Shown in pieces: positions 34,249 to 42,220 of a stretch of DNA of 64,000 nucleotides. Position numbers and translations under genes: made by a program. Below the pieces are notes generated by a model. That model saw only the letters and a list, made by a program, of their open reading frames with translations. It was not told the DNA's origin and ran no database searches. The stretch is taken from positions 2,542,001 through 2,606,000 of the forward strand of contig NZ_CP113067.1 of the NCBI RefSeq assembly GCF_026625865.1. The letters run 5' to 3'. Within the stretch, counting starts at the first letter, position 1, and every line of letters starts with the position of its first letter. The stretch comes from Microbacterium sp. SL75. GTDB lineage: Bacteria > Actinomycetota > Actinomycetes > Actinomycetales > Microbacteriaceae.

Positions 34249-34328
34249 CTCGGGTTCTGCGCCCGTGCATTCCCCGGTCGCGGCGCGGACCGAGCAGCGC
34301 GCGGTGCGCGGGCGGCGGGGGCGAAACA

Positions 34329-34381
34329 GCATCTCGCTGACGAACCCGCGTCAGGTTGCAGCGGAGCTGTCAGCGAGATGC
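34329..34381. repeat. 13-bp perfect inverted repeat
   Basis: GCATCTCGCTGAC (34329-34341) and GTCAGCGAGATGC (34369-34381) with a 27-base loop that itself can pair AACC with GGTT. It lies between two convergent genes, 80 bases after the GNAT stop, so it may be a terminator; its size and loop are unlike the other terminators here. Confidence 0.75.
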
Positions 34382-34430
34382 CGTCTCGCGATGGAGGTGG
34401 CGCGCGAAGTCTCGCGCATCGCGCCGGCTG

Positions 34431-34467
34431 ACCGCGCGAACTCACCGCGCGAATTCACCGCGCGAGG
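34431..34467. repeat. 13-bp tandem repeat, nearly three copies
   Basis: ACCGCGCGAACTC, ACCGCGCGAATTC and ACCGCGCGAGG follow each other (34431, 34444, 34457). The array runs into the last codons of the flavin-oxidase gene, supplying its stop. Confidence 0.75.
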
Positions 34468-35690
34468 TCTCCCAGCACCGCCTCCGCCGCTCGCTGCCCC
34501 GACACCAGAGCGCCCTGGATCGACGCCGTGTCGCGATGGTCGCCGGCGAGGTATCGGCCGTCGTCGAGACGCACGCGGTGGCGCAGGCGCAGCGGCGGGT
34601 CCTGCACGGGGAGCGCGTGGGTGATGTCGTCGCGGCGCAGCAGGCGCCACGGCCGGGTGTCGGCTTCCCACACCTCGCCGAGCTGACGCCGCACGTCCCG
34701 CTCGGTGGCGGCCGACGGCATCACGCACGTGGCCTGGATGAGGTGCTGTCCGCGCGGGGCGTACGTGGGGGCGGTGTTGGTCATGACCGCGGTGTTCACG
34801 ATCGGCCCGCGGCGACGTCCGTCGACGCGCAGCGCGGCATCGTCCGAGGGGGCCTCGTCGGCGGCGAACCACCACGTCTGCAGGCCCCGCGTGCGGGGGT
34901 GCGGGGCATCGAGAGCGTGATCCAGACCGCTCGCGAGCACGACGCTGCGGGCGGTCACGGCATCCCGGCCCTCCACCCCGAGGTGCCAGCCGCGCGTGCG
35001 CCGCCGGGTCGACACGACGCGGTGCGAGAGGCGGATGCCGACACCCGCACGCCGCGCGGTGTCGGCGAGCTGCGCGGGAAGGGCGCCGATCCCTGCGGCG
35101 GGAACGCCGGGGCGCCCGAGCGCGAAGCTGTGGATGAGCAGGCGTACGAAGGCGTCGGAGGTCTCTTGCCGGTCGTCGGCGATCACCCCGGCGAGGAAGG
35201 GCTCGAGCACCGCCTCGCGAAGGGGTCCGCGTAGCCCGGCCCGGTCCCAGCCCTCGTCGAGCGAGAAGTCGCGGCCCCTCTTCGCGGCCCGCGGCGACAG
35301 CAGGGTGGGGCCGACCCATCGTGCGAGTGCGGCGACATCGGCGGGGTGGACGAGCCCGCTCGCGAGAGTCGTCGGGAGAGATGACGGATGCCGCAGCGGA
35401 TGGGCCAACCGCGCGACCCGGTCGTCGAGCCGCACGCCGACGGCGACCGGAAAGCGTCGGAGCGCGAGGGCGTCGATGTCGACCCAGCGCCGCACGGCCG
35501 GATACGCCGGGTTCAGCACGTGGAAGCCGAGGTCGAGGCGGAATCCGTCGACGATGTCGGTGCGCTCGCGCCCGCCGACCGCGTCGTTCGCCTCGAGGAC
35601 GACGACGTCGCGCCCGGCCTCGGCCAGCCGGGTCGCGGCGCGGAGTCCCGCAAGCCCTGCTCCCACCACGACGACGTCGTATTCGCTCAT
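34455..35690 (-). CDS. FAD-dependent amine-oxidase/phytoene-desaturase-like protein
   Basis: A 411-residue flavoprotein. The N-terminal Rossmann site VVVVGAGLAGLRAATRLAEAGRDVVVLEANDAVGGRERTD and the C-terminal FAD strand YLAGDHRDTASIQGALVSGQRAAEAVLG are those of the amine oxidase/protoporphyrinogen oxidase/phytoene desaturase superfamily. No carotenoid genes are near, so the substrate is unknown. TAGGCT is six bases before the ATG (leaderless). The last codons fall in a tandem repeat. Confidence 0.88.
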   Translation of the reverse strand: MSEYDVVVVGAGLAGLRAATRLAEAGRDVVVLEANDAVGGRERTDIVDGFRLDLGFHVLNPAYPAVRRWVDIDALALRRFPVAVGVRLDDRVARLAHPLRHPSSLPTTLASGLVHPADVAALARWVGPTLLSPRAAKRGRDFSLDEGWDRAGLRGPLREAVLEPFLAGVIADDRQETSDAFVRLLIHSFALGRPGVPAAGIGALPAQLADTARRAGVGIRLSHRVVSTRRRTRGWHLGVEGRDAVTARSVVLASGLDHALDAPHPRTRGLQTWWFAADEAPSDDAALRVDGRRRGPIVNTAVMTNTAPTYAPRGQHLIQATCVMPSAATERDVRRQLGEVWEADTRPWRLLRRDDITHALPVQDPPLRLRHRVRLDDGRYLAGDHRDTASIQGALVSGQRAAEAVLGDLAR

Positions 35691-35739
35691 GCCGCGAGCC
35701 TAAGCAGGCGAACGCGAGAGGAAGCGGGGGTTGCGGGCG

Positions 35740-36099
35740 TCAGCGACGGGGCGCGATGGCCGCGGCGACGCTGTCGAGAGCGCCCGGCACGAGCGAGAAG
35801 TACGCCCAGGTGCCGCGCTTCTCGCGGGTCAGGATGCCGGCATCCACCAGCACCTTCGTGTGGTGCGAGACCGTGGGCTGCGAGAGGCCGAGGGGTTCCT
35901 GCAGGTCGCACGCGCACGTGGCGCCGGCGTCTTGCGCGGCGATGATCGACACGATCCGCAGCCGCGCCGGATCGGCGAGCGCCTTGAGCGTCTTCGCCAG
36001 CGTCTCCGCTTCGGCCGGGGCCATCGCCGCGTCGCTCGACGAGACGCAGCAGCCGGCGTCGAGCAGGGGCAGGGCGATGGGGGAGGTCATGGCATCCAT
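35740..36099 (-). CDS. arsR: ArsR-family arsenic-responsive repressor
   Basis: 119 residues of winged helix: LAKTLKALADPARLRIVSIIAAQ, CACDLQEPLGLSQPTVSHHTKVLVDAGILTREKRGTWAYF. Possible As(III) thiols are the N-terminal CC pair (DAGCCVSSSD) and Cys in TCACDL; an N-terminal CC pair plus a helix-3 Cys is the site type described for Corynebacterium glutamicum ArsR. I use ATG 36099 because GAGGG is 5 bases upstream; ATG 36102 and 36090 are alternatives. Divergent from arsC across a large palindrome. Confidence 0.93.
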   Translation of the reverse strand: MDAMTSPIALPLLDAGCCVSSSDAAMAPAEAETLAKTLKALADPARLRIVSIIAAQDAGATCACDLQEPLGLSQPTVSHHTKVLVDAGILTREKRGTWAYFSLVPGALDSVAAAIAPRR

Positions 36100-36109
36100 C
36101 ATCGCCCTC

Positions 36110-36145
36110 ACATCGATGAACGTCAATATTGACGAACGTCGATGT
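36110..36145. promoter_or_regulatory. ArsR operator (36-bp near-palindrome)
   Basis: The two 18-base arms meet at ACGTCAAT/ATTGACG and match at 15 of 18 positions (ACATCGATGAACGTCAAT against its mirrored arm). It sits between arsR and arsC and is AT-rich relative to its surroundings; ATTGAC-type arms are usual for ArsR. Confidence 0.75.
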
Positions 36146-36190
36146 GTTGCGTCATGCTGTTCCCGTTCGACCCGAGCCGAAGGAATCGCC

Positions 36191-36598
36191 ATGTCCGACA
36201 CCGCCACGATCCTCTTCGTCTGCGTGCACAACGCCGGCCGCTCGCAGATGGCCGCCGGCTACGCCCGCACCCTGGGCGGCGACCGCGTACGCGTGCTCTC
36301 GGGCGGCAGCGCTCCCGGCGACGCTCTCAACCCGATGGCGGTGGCCGCGATGGCCGAAGAGGGGATCGACATCAGCTCCGAGGTACCGCAGCTGCTGCTC
36401 ACCGACGACGTGCGTGCCTCCGACGCCGTCATCACGATGGGCTGCGGAGACGCGTGCCCGATCTTCCCCGGCAAGCGCTACGAGGACTGGGAGCTGACCG
36501 ACCCGGCCGGCAAGGGTCTCGACGAGGTACGCCCCATCCGCGACGACATCAAGGCGCGGGTGACCACGCTGCTGCGCGAGCTCGGGGTCGACGCATGA
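36191..36598 (+). CDS. arsC: Arsenate reductase, low-molecular-weight phosphatase type
   Basis: 135 residues with the P-loop C11-V-H-N-A-G-R17-S of LMW-phosphatase-fold arsenate reductases, the acid loop ELTDPAGKG and a cysteine pair in MGCGDACPIFPGKRYEDW. It turns arsenate into arsenite, with thioredoxin or mycothiol as reductant. GAAGGA precedes the ATG. The TGA overlaps the next ATG (ATGA). Confidence 0.93.
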   Translation: MSDTATILFVCVHNAGRSQMAAGYARTLGGDRVRVLSGGSAPGDALNPMAVAAMAEEGIDISSEVPQLLLTDDVRASDAVITMGCGDACPIFPGKRYEDWELTDPAGKGLDEVRPIRDDIKARVTTLLRELGVDA

Positions 36599-37890
36599 GC
36601 CTGACCCTCACGGTCCCGCCGCGGCTCGAGGCCGATCGCCGCGCGGGTCTGCCCGTCGCTATCATCGGCGCCGGCCCCGTCGGCCTGGCTGCCGCCGCGC
36701 ACCTCGTCGAACGCGGGCTGCCGGTCGTGGTCTTCGAAGCGGGCGACACCGCCGGAGCGGCCGTTCGCGCGTGGGGGCACACCCGTCTCTTCTCGCCATG
36801 GCGCTACGTCGTCGACGCCGCCGCGCGTCGCCTGCTCGAGGCCGAGGGGTGGACCGCCCCGGATGCCGAGGGACTCCCCACCGGAGACGAGCTGGTCGAC
36901 GGCTACCTCGAACCCCTCGCGCGCACCGCCGCCCTGGCATCCGTCATCCGGTACGGCACGCGCGTCGAGGCCGTGGCCCGCCAGGGCATGGACCGCACGC
37001 GGTCGGTGGGTCGGGCGGCCACTCCTTTCGTGCTGCGACTGCGCACGGCCGAGCAGACGACGGATGCCACAGCTCGCGCCGTCATCGACACCTCGGGCAC
37101 CACGAGCTCGCCGCGGTCGCTGCTGTCGTCGGGTCTCGCGCACGACGACCTCGGTGATGGCGTGACGACGGCGCTCCCCGATGTGCGCGGACGCGACCGC
37201 GACCGCTTCGCCGGTCGGCGCGTGCTCGTCGTCGGTGCGGGGCACTCGGCGGCGAACACCCTCATCGCCCTCGCCGCTCTCGCCGAGGAGGATCCGGCGA
37301 CGCGTGTGTCGTGGGCGGTGCGCAACGACGGCACCGCACGCCTGGCCGCCGACGCCGCCGACGACCTCGCCGCGCGCGGACGCCTCGGCACGGCGGTCCA
37401 CGACCTGGTGGCCGATGGCCGTGTCGAGCAGATCGCCTCGTTCGAGATCGACGACGTGCGGCTGTGCGACGACGGCGTGCGCGTCAGCGGCCGCCGCGCG
37501 GGTGAGGCGTTCGCCCTCGAGGTCGACGTGATCGTCAACGCCACGGGATTCCGTCCCGACCTGACGATGCTGCGCGAGATCCGCGTGGGGCTCGACGAGA
37601 TCGTCGAGGCACCGCGCGCGCTCGCCCCGCTGATCGACCCGAACCTGCACTCGTGCGGCTCCGTGCCGCCGCACGGGGTCGCCGAACTGACGCACCCCGA
37701 GCCCGACTTCTTCCTCGCGGGCATGAAGTCCTACGGGCGGGCGCCCACCTTCCTGCTGCTCACCGGATACGAGCAGGTGCGCTCGATCGCGGCGGAACTC
37801 GCCGGCGACCGGGTGGCGGCACGGCAGGTCGATCTCGTGCTGCCCGAGACGGGCGTGTGCACGACCGACGCGGGGTCCTGCTGCGCGTGA
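36595..37890 (+). CDS. arsO: ArsO-like FAD-dependent oxidoreductase
   Basis: A 431-residue two-dinucleotide-site flavoprotein: VAIIGAGPVGLAAAAHLVERGL for FAD, VLVVGAGHSAANTLIALAALAEED for NAD(P)H, and IVNATGFRPDLTML near the C-terminal half, as in flavin monooxygenases and thioredoxin-reductase relatives. The tail VCTTDAGSCCA places a vicinal Cys pair at the very end, a possible arsenic or redox site. ArsO of actinobacterial ars operons looks like this; its reaction is unsettled. Overlaps both neighbours by 4 bases. Confidence 0.85.
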   Translation: MSLTLTVPPRLEADRRAGLPVAIIGAGPVGLAAAAHLVERGLPVVVFEAGDTAGAAVRAWGHTRLFSPWRYVVDAAARRLLEAEGWTAPDAEGLPTGDELVDGYLEPLARTAALASVIRYGTRVEAVARQGMDRTRSVGRAATPFVLRLRTAEQTTDATARAVIDTSGTTSSPRSLLSSGLAHDDLGDGVTTALPDVRGRDRDRFAGRRVLVVGAGHSAANTLIALAALAEEDPATRVSWAVRNDGTARLAADAADDLAARGRLGTAVHDLVADGRVEQIASFEIDDVRLCDDGVRVSGRRAGEAFALEVDVIVNATGFRPDLTMLREIRVGLDEIVEAPRALAPLIDPNLHSCGSVPPHGVAELTHPEPDFFLAGMKSYGRAPTFLLLTGYEQVRSIAAELAGDRVAARQVDLVLPETGVCTTDAGSCCA

Positions 37891-38384
37891 GCGCGTCGCT
37901 GCGCCCGCTCGCCGCGGACGATTGGCCGGAGGTCCACCGCATCTACGCGGAGGGCATCGCGACCGGCCACGCGACGTTCGAGACGGCGCCCCCGGCGACG
38001 TGGGGCGAGTTCGACGAGGGCAAGGTGGTCGCGCATCGCGTCGTCGCGGTCGTCGACGACCGGGTCGTCGGGTGGGCGGCCGTCTCCGCCGTGTCGGCAC
38101 GCCCCGTCTACCGCGGGGTCGTGGAGCACTCGGTCTACGTCGAGGCCGACGCCCGCGGTCGGGGGATCGGTCACCTGCTGCTCGAGGCCCTCATCGCCTC
38201 GACGGAGGCCGCCGGTGTCTGGACGATTCAGTCGTCGATCTTTGCCGACAATCACGCCTCGCTCGCCCTGCACGCGCGCCACGGTTTCCGCACCATCGGG
38301 GTTCGCGAGCGCATCGGCCGCGACGCTGCCGGCATGTGGCGCGACACCGTGCTGATCGAGAGACGCAGCCGAGCCGTCACGTGA
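37887..38384 (+). CDS. ArsN-type (phosphinothricin-like) N-acetyltransferase
   Basis: A 165-residue GNAT close to phosphinothricin and arsinothricin acetyltransferases: IYAEGIATGHATFETAPPATW at the substrate side, EHSVYVEADARGRGIGHLLLEALIASTEAAGVWTIQSSIFADNHASLALHARHGFRTIGVRERIG. The R-G-R-G-I-G loop binds acetyl-CoA. ArsN1 proteins acetylate the arsenic antibiotic arsinothricin; that substrate is inferred from the ars context. GTG start overlaps the arsO stop (GTGA). Confidence 0.87.
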   Translation: MSASLRPLAADDWPEVHRIYAEGIATGHATFETAPPATWGEFDEGKVVAHRVVAVVDDRVVGWAAVSAVSARPVYRGVVEHSVYVEADARGRGIGHLLLEALIASTEAAGVWTIQSSIFADNHASLALHARHGFRTIGVRERIGRDAAGMWRDTVLIERRSRAVT

Positions 38385-38391
38385 CACGACA

Positions 38392-38423
38392 GAGGGCCCG
38401 GATGCCATGGCATCCGGGCCCTC
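38392..38423. terminator. 32-bp perfect palindrome, bidirectional terminator
   Basis: GAGGGCCCGGATGCCA (38392-38407) followed by its exact mirror, 8 bases after the arsN stop and 10 bases from the msrA stop. It serves both convergent genes. The core is GGATGCCATGGCATCC, two head-to-head copies of a heptamer common in this genome. Confidence 0.8.
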
Positions 38424-38432
38424 GCTCGTCGC

Positions 38433-38987
38433 TTACGCGGAGGCTTGCTCGCGCTTGGGCAGCACCCAACCGGGGCGTACGAAGTGGCACGTGTACCCGT
38501 TCGGGATGCGGATCAGGTAGTCCTGGTGCTCGGGCTCGGCCTCCCAGAAGGGCGCCTCGGGCTCGATCGTGGTGACGGCCTTGGCGGGCCAGATGCCCGA
38601 CGCGTCGACGTCGGCGATCGTGTCGCGCGCGACCTTCTCCTGCTCGGGCGAGAGCGGGAAGATCGCCGAGCGGTAGCTCGTGCCGACGTCGTTGCCCTGA
38701 CGGTTCAGGGTCGACGGATCGTGGATCTGGAAGAAGAACGCCAGGATGTCGCGGTACGACGTCTGCGTCGGGTCGAAGACGATCTCGACGGCCTCGGCGT
38801 GACCGGGGTGGTTGCGGTAGGTCGCGTGGTCGTTCTGACCTCCGGTGTAGCCGACGCGCGTGTCGAGCACACCGGGCTGGCGACGGATGAGGTCCTCGAC
38901 CCCCCAGAAGCAGCCGCCCGCGAGGACGGCGGTCTCGGTGCCGGGACGACGGGTGATCTCGCCGGTGTCGGAAGGTCCGCTGGTCAT
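38433..38987 (-). CDS. msrA: Peptide methionine (S)-S-oxide reductase
   Basis: 184 residues with the catalytic [19 protein letters not shown].....[12 protein letters not shown] and the [27 protein letters not shown] block, all standard MsrA. It repairs the S-epimer of methionine sulfoxide. ATG 38987 is chosen because AGGAG lies 7 bases upstream; the frame continues to 39029 without a better site. It is downstream of msrB on the same strand with a 38-base gap. Confidence 0.96.
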   Translation of the reverse strand: MTSGPSDTGEITRRPGTETAVLAGGCFWGVEDLIRRQPGVLDTRVGYTGGQNDHATYRNHPGHAEAVEIVFDPTQTSYRDILAFFFQIHDPSTLNRQGNDVGTSYRSAIFPLSPEQEKVARDTIADVDASGIWPAKAVTTIEPEAPFWEAEPEHQDYLIRIPNGYTCHFVRPGWVLPKREQASA

Positions 38988-39025
38988 GATGATGCTCCTT
39001 TTGCGGTTGCGGAAGGGGAAGAGGT

Positions 39026-39484
39026 TCATGAGGCCCGGCTCTCGCGGAACAGGGGAAGGTACGCGCCGTAGCCCTGCGCCTCGAGCTCGCTGACGGGCAC
39101 GAAGCGCATCGCCGCCGAGTTCATGCAGTATCTCAGTCCACCGGCGTCGCGGGGGCCGTCGTCGAACAGGTGCCCGAGGTGGCTGTCGGCGCCGGCGGAG
39201 CGCACCTCGGTACGGGTCATCCAGAGCGATCGGTCGGTCTTGTTCACGACGGCGGCGTCGTCGATGGGCTTGGTGAAGCTCGGCCAGCCCGAGCCGCTTT
39301 CGAACTTGTCGGTCGAGGAGAACAGCGGCTGTCCCGATACGACATCGACGTAGATGCCGTCCTCGTGGTTGTCCCAGTACTCGTTGCGGAACGGCGGTTC
39401 GGTCGCGTCGTCCTGCGTGACGGCGAACTGGCGGTCGGTGAGGCGGCTGAGCGCCTCCGACGTCTTCCGGTACTCCGTGCTCAC
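39026..39484 (-). CDS. msrB: Peptide methionine (R)-S-oxide reductase
   Basis: 152 residues: [32 protein letters not shown] and the catalytic Cys in [11 protein letters not shown]. The two CxxC zinc sites of classical MsrB are missing ([13 protein letters not shown] where one is expected), so this is the zinc-free form. It repairs the R-epimer and is cotranscribed with msrA. Start GTG 39484 ([12 protein letters not shown]) with AAGGGA upstream; the longer frame to 39613 is low-complexity. Confidence 0.95.
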   Translation of the reverse strand: MSTEYRKTSEALSRLTDRQFAVTQDDATEPPFRNEYWDNHEDGIYVDVVSGQPLFSSTDKFESGSGWPSFTKPIDDAAVVNKTDRSLWMTRTEVRSAGADSHLGHLFDDGPRDAGGLRYCMNSAAMRFVPVSELEAQGYGAYLPLFRESRAS

Positions 39485-39671
39485 GGTGCGTATCCCTTCG
39501 TCATGACGCCCTGTGTCGAGCGTCATGGGTAAGAACGCGAGGCCCGCCGGTTTTGGTCCCGCGGGGCTGGGAGCGGGCTGTGAGTTCTCATCGACCCCGG
39601 ATGCCGAGGGCAAGCCCCGCGGTTCTCATCGGTGCCCGCATTAACGTGGCGCCATCGACCAGGAGGTACGC

Positions 39672-40499
39672 ATGACCCGCACGATCGTCATCACCGGAGC
39701 CAGCGACGGCATCGGCGCCGCGTCCGCGAAACAGCTCGCCCAGCTCGGCGAAGAGGTGGTCGTGGTGGGGCGCAACCCCGAGAAGACCGCGCGAGTGGCC
39801 CGGACGCTCGGGGTGGAGTCGTTCGTCGCGGACTTCAGCGAGCTGTCTCAGGTGCGCGAGCTCGCGGCATCCCTCCTCGAGCGCTATCCGCGCATCGACG
39901 TCCTCGCGAACAACGCCGGCGGGGTGTTCGGGCAGCGCACGCTCACCAAAGACGGGTACGAGATGACCTTCCAGGTGAACCACCTCGCGCCGTTCCTGCT
40001 CACGGATCTTCTGCGCGAGCGGCTCGTGGAGTCGCGGGCGTCGGTGATCCAGACCTCGAGCGCCGCGGCGAAGCTGTTCCCGCGGTTCGACGTCGACGAC
40101 CTGCAGGGCGAGCACCGGTACTCCTCGACCGCGGCCTACGGCAACGCGAAGCTCGCGAACGTGCTGTTCACGAAGGAGCTGAACCGTCGCTTCGGCGATG
40201 CGGGGCTGTCGGCGGTGGCCTTTCATCCGGGCGTCATCGCCTCGAACTTCGGCTCCACCAGCGATGGGCCGTGGAAGTTCCTCTACGGCGGTCCGCTCGC
40301 CCAACGTCTGATGACCTCGACGTCGGTCGGCGGTGCGCGTCTGACGTGGCTCGCCCTCGGAAAGCCCGGCGTGGACTGGGCCCCCGGCGGCTTCTACTCC
40401 AACAACAAACAGGCGAAGACCAGCCGCTTGGCGGACGACCCCGTTCTCGCTCGGCAGCTGTGGGAGCGCAGCGAGGTGCTGGTGGGTCTCGACGGCTGA
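39672..40499 (+). CDS. Short-chain dehydrogenase/reductase (retinol-dehydrogenase-like)
   Basis: 275 residues: TGASDGIGAASAKQL cofactor loop, NNAGG, and the catalytic Ser (QTSSAAA) with Y-x-x-x-K in AYGNAKLANVLF. The FHPGVIASNF strand and overall length match the RDH/WW-oxidoreductase-like SDRs. NADP(H) use is likely from VGRNPEK. AGGAGG lies 6 bases before the ATG. Confidence 0.92.
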   Translation: MTRTIVITGASDGIGAASAKQLAQLGEEVVVVGRNPEKTARVARTLGVESFVADFSELSQVRELAASLLERYPRIDVLANNAGGVFGQRTLTKDGYEMTFQVNHLAPFLLTDLLRERLVESRASVIQTSSAAAKLFPRFDVDDLQGEHRYSSTAAYGNAKLANVLFTKELNRRFGDAGLSAVAFHPGVIASNFGSTSDGPWKFLYGGPLAQRLMTSTSVGGARLTWLALGKPGVDWAPGGFYSNNKQAKTSRLADDPVLARQLWERSEVLVGLDG

Positions 40500-40558
40500 T
40501 CCCCGCGATCACCCGCCCGCATTGTCGTCCTGCGGGAGACGTGACGCATGATGGGGCA

Positions 40559-41254
40559 GTGAATCGTACCGATCGCCTCTACGGCCTCGTGGAGGAGCTT
40601 CGGGCCGTCTCGCCGCGGCCGCGAAGCGCTCGCCGTCTCGCGGAGAGGTTCGAGGTATCGGTTCGGACCATCGAAAGAGACCTCGCGGCGCTGCAGCAGT
40701 CGGGGCTGCCCATCTGGGCGGAGCCGGGCCGCACCGGCGGGTACGTGATCGACGCGTCGGCGACGCTGGGACCGGCGGGGTTCACGCTCGACGAGGCCCT
40801 CTCGGTGCTGATCGGGCTCGGCACCCTTCGCCACAGTCCGTTCCGGCATTCGGCCCGGACGGCGATGCGAAAGCTGCTGGCGGTCATGCCGGAAGAAGAT
40901 GCGGCGCGTGCCAGCGCGCTCGCTTCGCGCGTGCATCTGCTCGAGAGTGAGGATGACGCTGTCGTACCGTCCGCGTTCGCCGCGGCCCTGCGCGCGGACC
41001 GTGTCGTTCGCCTTCGATACCAGGACGCCAGCGGCGCAGAGTCCACCCGAGACGTCGAACCGTTGGGATCGATCGGCAAGGACGGGCGGTGGTACCTCAT
41101 CGCGTGGTGCCGCCTGCGCGACGGGGTACGGGCGTTTCGAGGAGACCGGATGCTGTCGATCGAGGTGACGCGAGAGCGACCCCCGCAACGAGCCCTGCGT
41201 GCCGCGCACCTCGCGATCCCCTACGGGCGCTTGCGGTCGGTGGTCGAGGGCTGA
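40559..41254 (+). CDS. YafY-type HTH/WYL-domain transcriptional regulator
   Basis: 231 residues: an N-terminal DeoR-like HTH (NRTDRLYGLVEELRA...SARRLAERFEVSVRTIERDLAALQQSGLPIWAEPGRTGGYVI) and a C-terminal WYL domain (RDVEPLGSIGKDGRWYLIAWCRLRDGVRAFRGDRMLSIEV). WYL domains sense ligands, possibly nucleic-acid or small molecules. CATGAT is six bases before the GTG start. Its targets may include the VOC gene that follows. Confidence 0.92.
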   Translation: MNRTDRLYGLVEELRAVSPRPRSARRLAERFEVSVRTIERDLAALQQSGLPIWAEPGRTGGYVIDASATLGPAGFTLDEALSVLIGLGTLRHSPFRHSARTAMRKLLAVMPEEDAARASALASRVHLLESEDDAVVPSAFAAALRADRVVRLRYQDASGAESTRDVEPLGSIGKDGRWYLIAWCRLRDGVRAFRGDRMLSIEVTRERPPQRALRAAHLAIPYGRLRSVVEG

Positions 41255-41351
41255 ACTTCGTCGGGGGATTTCGCGAAACACCGACAGGACGGTGTCGCGA
41301 GGCTCCGCGAGGCTGGTGCTCTCATCTCGTCGACCCCATCGAAGGAACGCC

Positions 41352-41726
41352 ATGCCGTTTGCCTCCATCCGTATCGTCACCGACGACCTCGACGCTCTCG
41401 TCGCCTTCTACGAGTGGGTCACCGGCCGGTCGGCCGAACGCCCCGCCCCCGTCTTCGCGCAGTTCCGCGGCTCCGGCGTGAACCTCGCGATCGCGAGCAG
41501 CGCCACCGTCGCGATGCTCGGCGATGCTGTGGTCCCCGCGACGAATCGATCCGTGCTCATCGAGTTCGAAGTCGCCGACGTCGACGCCGAGTTCGCGAGA
41601 CTGCGACGGACCGGCGACGATGTCGTTCTCGAACCGACCACGATGCCGTGGGGCAACCGGTCCGCACTCGTCCGCGACCCCGACGGCAACGTCGTGAACC
41701 TCTTCAGTACGCCCACGGCAAGCTAG
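41352..41726 (+). CDS. VOC-family (glyoxalase-like) protein
   Basis: A 124-residue single vicinal-oxygen-chelate unit: FASIRIVTDDLDALVAFYEWVTG, FEVADVDAEFARLRRTGDDVVLEP, MPWGNRSALVRDPDGNVVNLF. The final Glu/His ligand position of glyoxalase I is Asn (NVVNLF), so metal binding is doubtful and it may be a resistance-type binder. GAAGGA precedes the ATG. It sits about 100 bases after the WYL regulator. Confidence 0.88.
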   Translation: MPFASIRIVTDDLDALVAFYEWVTGRSAERPAPVFAQFRGSGVNLAIASSATVAMLGDAVVPATNRSVLIEFEVADVDAEFARLRRTGDDVVLEPTTMPWGNRSALVRDPDGNVVNLFSTPTAS

Positions 41727-41743
41727 CCGCGAGTCGGCCTCGC

Positions 41744-42055
41744 CTACCGCACGCCCGCCCGCGGCGGCGAGACGTTCCACCCGAAGCGCTCGAGAGCGTC
41801 GTGCAGACGCCGGGCCTGCGCCCACGCGATCTGCCCCGAGACGTCGGAGTAGATGTCGATGGCGAACGGCGGGGGATCCGCGAACTTCGGGATCTCGACC
41901 TCGGCCCACGCGTGCGGGGCGAGCCAGACGCGGGGGCGGGCGGTACCCGCATCTTCGACCCCGCCGTCGGCGGCGAAGGCGATCGCGTCGAGTGCGTCGA
42001 TCTTGGTGATCGGCATGTTCACGACGAGGGTCACCGCGTGCAGCACTCCGGTCAT
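41744..42055 (-). CDS. Hypothetical protein
   Basis: 103 residues with a good ribosome-binding site (GGGAGG, 7 bases before the ATG). The sequence (MTGVLHAVTLVVNMPITKIDALDAIAFAADGGV..., AWAEVEIPKFADPPPFAIDIYSDVSGQIAWAQARRLHDALERFGWNVSPPR) has normal composition and an alternating beta/alpha feel. I do not recognise a family. It converges on the VOC gene. Confidence 0.65.
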   Translation of the reverse strand: MTGVLHAVTLVVNMPITKIDALDAIAFAADGGVEDAGTARPRVWLAPHAWAEVEIPKFADPPPFAIDIYSDVSGQIAWAQARRLHDALERFGWNVSPPRAGVR

Positions 42056-42220
42056 CGCGCACCTCCCTTCCTCATCCTCACACGCGCGTGTCCGGTGAGG
42101 GGCGGGTCTTTCCGACGGGGGATGCCATGTCACAGGCGGCGCACAGGATCGGTGAGGGCGGGGGCAGGCCGCGTTCCCCATCCTCGGGGGAACGCCCGCC
42201 TCGACCTTGGAGAACCGACC

